A stretch of DNA of 64,000 nucleotides from Musa acuminata AAA Group (lineage: Eukaryota; Streptophyta; Magnoliopsida; Zingiberales; Musaceae), in assembly GCF_036884655.1 (NCBI RefSeq), contig NC_088342.1, forward strand, positions 12,320,501-12,384,500, read 5' to 3'. Positions 56,118 to 64,000 of this stretch are shown here, piece by piece. The translations under genes were made by a program, and so were the position numbers. Position 1 is the first letter of the stretch. Each line of letters starts with the position of its first letter. Under the pieces are notes generated by a model. It was not told the DNA's origin. It was given only the letters and a program-made list of their open reading frames with translations, and ran no database searches.

Positions 56118-57309
56118 CGTATAGATTCTTGTCTGTGTGTAGTATAATTCTTTGCAAGTATGAAATGTGAGCATTTTCTTTTCAATATATGGATTTGGAT
56201 ATTTTTCACCAGCATATCAATATTTTTTTACCCTCAAGTAAAATTCTAACACTAAAAGAAGAAAAAAAAGAAATTGAACGGCCAAATTTGAGAAACAAAT
56301 GCTGAATCAAAGTATCATAGTCTCATTTGTACTACATAAGAAGGGACGAGTTGATGCCATAGAACCATCGGTCACTGACAACGTTATGATCGACTCATGA
56401 TCTAATGAAATAACAACGAAATAGTCGTCTCTTTGGATCCATGCAAGAAGCTTCATTCACTCGACACCTCTCAATTATTATGTCGTTGTTACTATCCATA
56501 ATTATCGTTCTGTCTTGCACTAACTATAAAGAAAACCTCCTGATTTGAAGGGATTGAACATCTCGATCATGTCATTACCATCAAAAGTCTCCATCCCTAC
56601 TTACTCCCTTTCCTAGTAATTTTTTCAATTGCTAAATCGTATGTCGTACATCTGATATCATGTTTTACTCCTTCCATTCGAACATTACATAATCGCGTAC
56701 GTTTTTGACTTTCGACTGTCCATGCTACGCTGACCTTTGGCTCTCTCCACAGACATAATAATTTGCCCCAAGAAGCATAGAGATCCACCAGACGCCCTTA
56801 GAAACAATTCAGCGCACATTGCCACAATCTTGACTTCGCTCAATGCAACACCTTTGACAAGGCAAGGTCGAGCATCCCACACAGACATAAACCATTTCCA
56901 CGCCACATAGAAGACTGGGATGGGCCCTTCTGATCCTAGCCGTCGAAATGACCAAAATTGACAGAGAGCGGAAAGGAAAAACAATGGAAAAACAAAATTC
57001 TTACATCAAAGGCATCCCAAGAAGCACATGGCAAAGGCAAAACTACTCTCGTTTAATGTATACACATTTTGATCAAATACCACAACACAATCCTAAAGCA
57101 CAAAACCATGGCAGATCATTCTAGGCAGAAAACCTAAATTCTGAAGGTGCATTTCTACCGGGAAATCAACTACAAACACTAATAAATGTCCGTAGCAACT
57201 CTGATGGCATCACATTCTTGCTGCTAACGTGCTTTGATAGTCTGCACTTTTGTGTATACAGATGCTCGGTTGCTTGTAATCTCCTCATACACAGTACGGC
57301 GAGCAAATC
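56118..57309. other. Single-copy-looking DNA between the TE block and the CBL gene; includes CBL 3' UTR
   Basis: No repeat of the families above is recognised. The part next to 57309 is presumably the 3' untranslated region of the CBL gene (minus strand). An exact cleavage site cannot be seen, though AT-rich signals occur near 57050-57070. A 99-codon frame at 56685-56984 (minus) does not resemble anything I know, and I do not call it a gene. Confidence 0.5.
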
Positions 57310-57373
57310 TCAAGTGGCAATATCATCAACTTCAGAATTAAATACAAAACTCGGAAATGTTGTTGTTATGTCC
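57310..57373 (-). CDS. CBL1: CBL last coding exon
   Basis: 64 nt. The acceptor is ctatgcag; it completes the Arg codon of LPYLR and encodes [20 protein letters not shown], with stop TGA at 57312-57310. The intron before it (57374-59900) is unusually long, 2.5 kb. Confidence 0.95.
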
Positions 57374-60300
57374 CTGCATAGTTACCATAAAGACAGGTCA
57401 TTTGACTCACATTACTAAGCCACAAACGCAGTTACGAGAGACTAGTGCTTTCATGCAAGCTTACAGAATATTGTAAATATTGCTTTACAGAATTGGAACC
57501 CATAAAAGATACATAAAAGTACTGGTATTCATTATTTGCACAGAAAATAATTATTTCAAGAATAAAGTTCTAACACATCCCCATAATTTTAACATTTACA
57601 AGTCTGCATGCATGAAAATTTGAAAGCCAAAAATATTTGTTAAGAGGAACAAATATTGGTCAAGCATATTTCACAATGGCTTTTGTGGATACATATTCTT
57701 ATGAAGAGTACCAGAATCAGAATGAGGTGTCCTTAGTTCCATTTAATATCATGATCCTCAGTGATACTTTTAAGTTTTACTGACCAGATCAAACTAAATC
57801 TGTCTTGAATAATACTAAATGATGACACTTTGGACAAAATATCTAGAGATAATTGTATGAACCCATGCAAGCTGTGCTGCATAGTGTTCTATCTAGACTA
57901 ATACTCCCAGTTGACACAGATGAACCAGTATATGGAAATAAATTAACAAAACCTTATGGCGGATAGGTCCCTTTCTGACATTTCTCTATACCAAGGATGT
58001 TCTCCCTTGTTCAAAGAGTACAATGCTTTTTAATCTAGTCCTCGGACCTTTTCTTTTAATCGCACAAATTGTTGCAGATCAAACTTCAAACTATATATAG
58101 ATGGTATGCTTTATCATTGATTATTCTTGTTGTTGTCTAAAACAAGTCAAAATCTTAGGAAAAAATAGTCGGCAGCTGTACAAATGTTTGCATTATCCAA
58201 AAGAATTACAGTGCCTTGTAGTGCACTATTTGCACAATGATAAAGATTGAATAATTATTCACCCAATCTCCAGAAGTAGGTCGAGCATCCAATATTTACC
58301 AACCAACATATATCCAATCAGTGAACGTTCCTCTTCTCTCTTATATTTCTATCTATTCTTTGTATTTTATATGTTGTTTCCCCACAACCTCATTATTTAG
58401 TCTAGTGACTTTATTGTCATCACATAACCAATTGCTAGTTTATTTTACAGAATCTAGCAGCAATTGAGCATTATAATCTACAGGCTTTTTATTCTGTACT
58501 ATTATGTTTTAGGTTATGGAACAAGAATAGTATTTATTGAGGACATAATTAAGATATGAAGCTCTGTGAGGGTTTCAGACTTTTTTGTTTTGATGAAAAT
58601 ACACAAATATGTTTTACTTTTGTGATCACAGCACATATTTTCTTTTCTCTTCTTTTAAAAGAACTATTATGTGGTGACACCAAACATTAAAATCAATATT
58701 GTAAAATAAAAAATGATGATATTTTGTGTTTTTTCAAAAAACGATAATAAAAAATAATTCTAGTTAGAAGGAAACTCATTGAGTCATGAGTCCTACATCA
58801 TCGCCATCAGCAGCCATGTTATGAAGTGACTTGAGGGTGGAACAGCACAACTTGCCTGGTCAATTACTAGCTGATGTGGCAGTTGAACAACCATCCGAAG
58901 TGTGGTTTATGACAAAGGGCATGGATATATTTCAGAGAGATTTAATCAGTGAACAAGGTTGGGATGCAAGCATTGGCTATCAAAACATAAATTTAAATTT
59001 GATTTGGTGGAAAAAAGATTTGCTTAGGATGCTTATAATGGGCCAAATAAAATACCAAATGATATGGAAGAAACAAAAGGATAAACACCAGGATCACTGA
59101 TTCTAGTAATCATATTAGAGATGGTCCCACATCTCATATCTACCATTTAATCTGTGATAATGTAATATGGCTGATAAAGAAGTGATTGGTTCCCCTATGG
59201 AGCTATTATTTGTTTCATGTATTCCTGCGTTTATTGGTGTACAAAATGATCAAAATTCCAATCAATCTAGGATTCCAACCATCCTATGGGCAAAATAAGA
59301 TTCTGATATGTTTCTATTAAGTAACTTCACATTGATTTCCATCTTGTCTGCATATGCTGATATTTACCTCAATAGTTGAGACATTACAGTTTTGCTGTTG
59401 TTGCTGCTTCATGCATTGATACATCAAATGCTACAGTAATCAAGCAGCCATCATGAATCATAGTTGAGCACTTATAGCTACAATAGCAGATATTCTACCA
59501 GCATATCACATCCCCTCTTTTCCCTTTATTTTTCTTTCCTTTCTTTCCTCTAAATCATTTACTAACTATGATGCTCCACCATCAAAGAGGATGTTCAACA
59601 CCTGCTCTTTGCAGCTTAACCTTCTACGACTTATGAGAATGTGGTCATATTCAAGGATAGTTTTTTCAAACTTGGATCAGTCCATAATCAAGGATAGTTC
59701 TTTCAAACTTTGATCAGTCCATTCAAAATAAAAAACAGCATTTGTCCATAAAATATGGAAAGCTATGTAGCTCCCTATAGATCTTAATAAAGACAAAATG
59801 CCCCATTATCATGGAACATACAGGGAGCAAGCAAAAAATCATAGAACAGCCTATGGTATGCAACTTACAAAAATTTTCTGCCTTCTTCACAAAAAATTAC
59901 CTGAGATATGGAAGGGTCATGATCTTCATCAATGAAGGGTTGTGAGAGACAAAATTCTCCCATTCTATTTTATCTATTTTTCCATCCTGATTAGCATCAG
60001 CTTCTTGAAATGTCTGTTAAAAATAATGTAAGAAGCACAGCAATTGAACTGGACTATATGTAGTTCCATGATCAGAAATTGTGAACCTTATCCAGGATTA
60101 TCTCCAGAGTCTCATCTGCCAATCTCATTTCTGATTCAGACAGCAGTGCAATCAGCATTTGCTTGACCTGTGAAACGAAAAATTAAGTTGCAAGGACCAT
60201 CTTATGTCAATATCATAAACTGAACTAACAAATCTTAAAAGTAAAAGAGATTAATTCATGCTCAATCAATTTCAACAAAAAAATACAGGTAAAGAAGGTT

Positions 60301-62691
60301 AGGTGCTACTTCAGCTCCAACATTTATTTAATATATATTCAGTCAATAGATCTAGTTGTAAAACAAAATTGTTGGTCGACAGTAATTGTTTTTATTATCA
60401 AACATCACCTATGTTTTATATGGAGAAAAAAAAAAATTCAACAAAATAATACTGCAAAGAACTTCTTTCCTTAAACCAACCATTGGGATACTAAGGACAA
60501 AAGACTTCGGGAGAAGCATTATTCCTGCCAATAATTCAAACATTTATTTTTCCCTAGAGAAAATAGCATAGATTCTCCTAGATATAATCAATTTCTCTTT
60601 CATATTCACCGATAACCAGTTCCAATGATCTCATTCTTTTAAATTAACACCTTATGTTCACAATTACACTAAACATACTGAATTCAAGCTAACTTTTGTT
60701 AATCGGTCCCCTTTTTCCCATCCAACTATTTGCTCATATAAAAACTGAAATGAATTTTCTTCTACATTTTGTTGATCAATACGAGAACATGTTACTACCA
60801 TATTATGAATGTTACCCTGCATGCCTGAGCCACAGGACATTGTATCAATTAATCAAATGAATGGCTTTAATTAAAGATGTATGTTCCTCCAAGAAAGAAA
60901 AATTTTTGTGCTGTGTAAGTGGAAAAATATTACTTGTCCAAAAGGTAAAAAGTGGGCTTTCAATCCTCCTGTAGCCTATTATTGTATTGGAGATGTATTC
61001 ACAAGGCAAAATCTAATAAACAATTTCTCATTAATACAGGCCAACTAGAATATTAACCATTCATAAGATGTCAAGGTACCTCTTTCCTTTCAATGAAGCC
61101 CGTGCCATCCAGATCATAAAGTTTGAAGGAAACTGTGGAATCACATAAAGATTTATAAAAATGGTTCCACCACGAAGTCAAATCAGCTAAAATACAATAA
61201 AAAACTTACAATCTACTTTGTCTTCATGCAGAGCATTTGGGTGAAAAACATTGAGAGATCGAACAAAATCCCCAAAATCAATCACTCCCTTTTGTTTAAC
61301 ATCAAATAGATCAAATAACTGCATTTTTAAGTAGTAAAATCAGCTATTGACACAACAGTATCTCAGAGCATACAGAGCAGCTATTAACACTAAACAGTAT
61401 CTAGCCAAATTTGACCATCTGATTACACTAATTAGCAAACTGAAACTATGAAAGTAATGGATATAGACTCCTTACCAAATACAATACTAAGACATCTTCA
61501 ACATAGTGCATCAGATAAATGTTAATAGTTCAAGTAGGAAAAACCCCTCAGCCGATGAAGCATGAATATTGTTCTATCAGGTACAAATTCCATTGTTATA
61601 CAAGGTCAAGAGACAGTATCACATGCAAAACTTGCTTAAAATATTCTTTCTTTATAGTAGTCATTTAAGTAAATGTAAGAATTATGGTGACGTCCAGGGT
61701 TGCTACTTTGCAACCTGAGAGATCAGGTTCGAGTCATGGAAACAACCTCTCTATATTTAGAGTAAGGCTAGGCATATATTGATCCTCCCAGACTTGCATT
61801 GACGGGAGCCTCGTGCATTGGATACATTTAAAAAAAATGAAATGAAGCTAGCAGCTGGCAGTACAACCTTAATTTTCTCATCATCCATTAGGATTCTTGT
61901 TCAGCACATCTTTTAGTGCAGTCTAATTATCTCATGCCTTTGATCTAATGAAAAACTATATCTACAAGCTCATTCGTATGGTTCCACACAATCAGGGTTT
62001 GTGAGAATTAACTGGTTGGGCCAGCCTTGGGGGAAGAAGAATCGTTATTACAATTAACAATGGATCATATATAAAAAGGCTTCTTTTGAAAATCTTCATC
62101 GTATGTTTTATATATTTCAATGGAAAAATTAGACTAGTTTAAATTCCTAGTTAGATTAAGAGATATGGGCACTACTAGCCCCATATATACACAAGATTGT
62201 CAGCCTTTAAATCATCTTCCCTTCTGTGCAGCAAAATATTTAGTTTTGTTAATTGGTCTTCTAGTTCTTAAGCTTGGGAGGTTTCTTCTCCACACTGAAT
62301 AAAAAGAAGCACATGTTAGAGGTGACATTAACAAAGTCATTCATTTTTAGGTTTACTTCTTACAAATTTAGAAAACTGATAAGACTACAGTGTTGCGTAA
62401 GATATAAAAAATCAGAAATAATAGTTAAGATATGAAAACAAGTCCAAAATCACAATATTGAGCTCCCAAATTGATTAACACAACCTCATTTGACAATCAG
62501 AAATATGTTATACTAATTAGTCCAGCAACTACCAAGCAAGATGCAAACTCAAGCTATTCTACAGATACTTATCACTGCTATTTGCAGAAGTAAACAGGGA
62601 TACAAACAAGAAGCTCTTGTTGATATAGTACCCGATTTGCAAAGAGATTGTCCCTTTTTCTGCTCTTAAATAAGGCAAGCTGAAATTCTTC
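57310..62691 (-). CDS. CBL1: Calcineurin B-like protein, CBL1/CBL9 type (partial; 5' exon or exons outside window)
   Basis: CBL proteins are plant EF-hand calcium sensors that bind and activate CIPK kinases, controlling for example potassium and sodium transport and nitrate responses. Six coding exons (62632-62691, 61210-61318, 61080-61132, 60087-60167, 59901-60013, 57310-57373) give 480 nt, or 159 codons plus stop. The spliced frame is open and all introns are GT-AG. EF-hand 2 ([13 protein letters not shown]), EF-hand 3 ([12 protein letters not shown]) and EF-hand 4 ([13 protein letters not shown]) are visible. The C-terminus [19 protein letters not shown] carries the FPSF motif whose serine CIPKs phosphorylate. 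CBL1 of other plants is about 213 residues, so about 54 N-terminal residues, including the myristoylation start and most of EF-hand 1, lie beyond 64000. The closest type from memory is CBL1/CBL9; the paralogue assignment is less certain than the family. Confidence 0.95.
57374..59900 (-). other. CBL last intron, 2.5 kb
   Basis: No coding exon or known transposon is recognised. It holds a 90-codon frame on the opposite strand (58831-59100) that I cannot assign, and a small tandem duplication of about 36 bp near 59654-59725 ('atagttytttcaaactt'). Confidence 0.6.
59901..60013 (-). CDS. CBL1: CBL exon with EF-hand 4
   Basis: 113 nt. Acceptor ttttaacag, donor gtaatt. Encodes [20 protein letters not shown] and [13 protein letters not shown]. 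Confidence 0.96.
60087..60167 (-). CDS. CBL1: CBL exon between EF-hands 3 and 4
   Basis: 81 nt, exactly 27 codons. Acceptor gtttcacag, donor gttcac. Encodes [20 protein letters not shown] and LEIILDK. Separated from the next exon by a short 73-bp intron. Confidence 0.96.
61080..61132 (-). CDS. CBL1: CBL exon with EF-hand 3
   Basis: 53 nt. Acceptor gattccacag, donor gtacct. Encodes [17 protein letters not shown]. Confidence 0.96.
61210..61318 (-). CDS. CBL1: CBL exon with EF-hand 2
   Basis: 109 nt. Acceptor aaaaatgcag, donor gtaagt. Encodes [18 protein letters not shown] and [18 protein letters not shown]. Confidence 0.96.
61319..62631 (-). other. CBL intron, 1.3 kb, carrying a SINE
   Basis: Spliced by gtacta...atgcag. 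Contains the Au-like SINE at 61676-61824. Nothing else is recognised. Confidence 0.8.
61676..61824 (+). mobile_element. Au-like SINE in CBL intron
   Basis: A pol III-type B box ggttcgagtca at 61727-61737 is followed by words typical of the plant Au SINE: 'catggaaacaacctct', 'gtaaggctaggcatat' and 'cgggagcctcgtgcattgg'. It is flanked by an imperfect direct repeat, catttaagtaaatg (61662-61675) and catttaaaaaaaatg (61825-61839), fitting a LINE-machinery target duplication. It lies antisense to the CBL gene. No protein is encoded. Confidence 0.75.
62632..62691 (-). CDS. CBL1: CBL exon, end of EF-hand 1 and following helix
   Basis: 60 nt, 20 codons in phase. Acceptor ctctgcag, donor gtacta. Encodes [20 protein letters not shown]. 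It is the most upstream exon I can find; the region to 64000 lacks the expected preceding exon (ending in a segment like DGLINK). Confidence 0.94.
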
Positions 62692-62937
62692 CTGCAGAGA
62701 GTAGATAATATGAAAATTAAATCACTAAGTACAACTTGGTGTCTTTAATTCTTTTAAAGAAGTGCACCAAATCTACAGGAGTAATCAGTATATACTAATC
62801 ACCTGATGAGAACTATTTGTATTAACTAATCAGGTTCTCATATGCATTCTAAAGTAAAATTGGAACAAAGCATCAAGTTATACAAGCATTAACCAAACAC
62901 CAATGCAGATTTGTATTATTAATGGTAGGTCTTGTTA

Positions 62938-63306
62938 CTAAGAAGCACAGACATGCGTTTTTTGTGGACGTGTCCGTGTCCATGTCCGTGTCAGACAAAT
63001 GGACACACGTTGAGCATTCACATGGGGATTTTCATTCGTGTGTGGCGTTGCACTCGTGTGGCTCTCTTGTGAGGGGCATATGCTTCGCAAGAAAAGAAAT
63101 TTGGAGATGGTCACAAGGAAACATATATCAATTACATTTGCAGATTGTTAAATATTATTTGATATACTCAACTTTTATTTTGGATTCTTAAATTTAGATT
63201 ATTTTAATTATTTTAACCTATATGATGATATTTATTTGTTCATATTGCTGAGTTTATAAAATATAAATATAAATATTATAAAACTCTTGTTAATCAGATA
63301 TTATAT

Positions 63307-63353
<47 letters not shown>

Positions 63354-63425
63354 ATACACATGTCCTCGCCGTATCCGCGTCCTAATTTTTTAAAAATGGC
63401 ATGTCACAGTGTCCGTGTTTCTTAG
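62938..63425. mobile_element. MITE-like element with CACGGACAC-type inverted ends
   Basis: Terminal inverted repeats ctaagaagcacagaca (left) and, reverse complemented, ctaagaaacacggaca (right), 488 bp, flanked by gtta (62934-62937 and 63426-63429). The ends are rich in 'gtgtccgtgtc' words; the middle is AT-rich with a TA microsatellite. No transposase. An 89-codon frame (62922-63191) inside is a by-product. The superfamily is not certain: the short duplication argues against hAT or Mutator unless it is decayed. Confidence 0.65.
63314..63348. repeat. (AT)n microsatellite in the MITE-like element
   Basis: About 17 AT dinucleotides. Confidence 0.96.
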
Positions 63426-64000
63426 GTTACTAAAGACTAAGTCAGCAATTAAGAAGCCCAACAAAGTTGGGTAGACTGACAACCAACCAAGCATAGACCA
63501 ATGTATTTCATCTTTCTCATAAGTTTATCAAGATGAAATTAGCTAGTTGTAATTTTTTTGAAGAATAGGTGGTTTAAGTATCCTTTCCCAGAGTTTCATT
63601 CTCGAATTGCATGTGCAGATAATGGAAGGTTTTTTTTTTGAGCAAAAGATAATGACAATTTTCTTGAATACTTCCTGACTTGTATCAGAGAATCAAGCAA
63701 TAAGCCCAAACTAAAGATGAGTGACAAGAATTTATTGGAAGTTACAATCAGTAACTAGGTTAAAAGGTAGTAATTATATCTTGAGTGACATGTGATCTCA
63801 TTATAAATCATCAGCTACCTTTTTAAAATCAAAGCATCTTGCTGTGAACAATCTTCATTATGCAAAGTGAGAATTTTGTTGGTTTAACTAGTATAGCATC
63901 AAAGACATCCAACTTCATTTCATTTAACCCAAAAATTTTGCTTAAGGTCATTTATCTTTTTGCAAGATATCCTGAAAGGGGCTCTTGCCGAAACCTAGTA

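Larger units (their letters stand above)
62692..64000 (-). other. CBL upstream intron, continues beyond window
   Basis: Starts after acceptor ctctgcag. I find no CBL exon up to 64000. It holds the MITE-like element 62938-63425 and otherwise unremarkable AT-rich sequence. Confidence 0.6.

Noticed and set aside
56597..56984. Frame of 99 codons, minus strand, near the CBL 3' side
   Set aside because: No recognisable domain and no splice-supported partners. It could be real, but nothing in the sequence supports calling it.
58831..59100. Frame of 89 codons inside the CBL last intron, opposite strand
   Set aside because: No recognisable motif; a short frame is expected by chance in 2.5 kb.
61727..61737. 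tRNA gene suggested by the ggttcgagtca box
   Set aside because: No cloverleaf can be formed around it, and the downstream sequence matches Au-type SINE words instead.
62922..63191. Frame of 89 codons rich in Val/Ser/His
   Set aside because: It is the translation of the subterminal gtgtccgtgtc repeats of the MITE-like element.

Overview
This window is nuclear DNA of a flowering plant, probably a monocot. Two things support that: a calcineurin B-like (CBL) calcium sensor gene with plant exon structure at the right end, and about 56 kb of nested plant LTR retrotransposons. A Zingiberales/Musaceae genome is my guess from general impression only; nothing in the sequence proves it.

Layout. Positions 1-56117 are almost entirely retrotransposons, which I label by family. 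SIRE-n are Ty1-copia elements of SIRE/Maximus type, with LTRs of about 1.0-1.6 kb, a C-tract near the LTR end and ends TGTTGAATC...CCTAACA. TORK-n are Ty1-copia elements of TNT1-94/Tork type, with LTRs of about 1.5 kb and ends TGCTAGTC...CCCAACA. GYP-n are Ty3-gypsy elements. NAG-n are gypsy-derived elements that keep gag and protease but have lost nearly all of pol. Target-site duplications (TSDs) resolve much of the insertion order. SIRE-2 (1903-9356) sits in the gag of SIRE-1 (1-11577, minus), and SIRE-1 sits in a TORK-1 LTR. GYP-1 (minus, from about 13101) was split by the nearly full-length SIRE-4 (15411-29615, TSD caata), whose 5' LTR was split by GYP-2 (16071-21470, TSD gtggc). TORK-2 (29902-48235, plus) was split by TORK-3 of its own family (30861-39515, TSD attac), by NAG-1 (40006-44216, TSD atctt) and by the solo LTR SIRE-5. 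NAG-2 (48236-52907) was split by the solo LTR SIRE-6 (TSD ccacc), itself split by the solo LTR TORK-4 (TSD gtggt). NAG-3 (52908 to about 56117) ends the block.

No retrotransposon here has intact coding capacity. LTR comparison by eye orders the ages: TORK-3 is youngest (about 9 substitutions in about 1490 bp), GYP-2 is intermediate (about 10 in 438 bp) and SIRE-4 is older. TORK-3 and GYP-2 carry coding defects out of proportion to their age, and the NAG copies lack most of pol, so mobilisation by intact relatives in trans is the simplest reading.

The only host gene I can support is a CBL1/CBL9-type calcium sensor on the minus strand. Six coding exons lie between 57310 and 62691, all with GT-AG introns. 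They encode the C-terminal 159 residues, including EF-hands 2-4 and the FPSF motif. The N-terminal exon or exons lie beyond 64000. Its introns hold an Au-like SINE and a MITE-like element.
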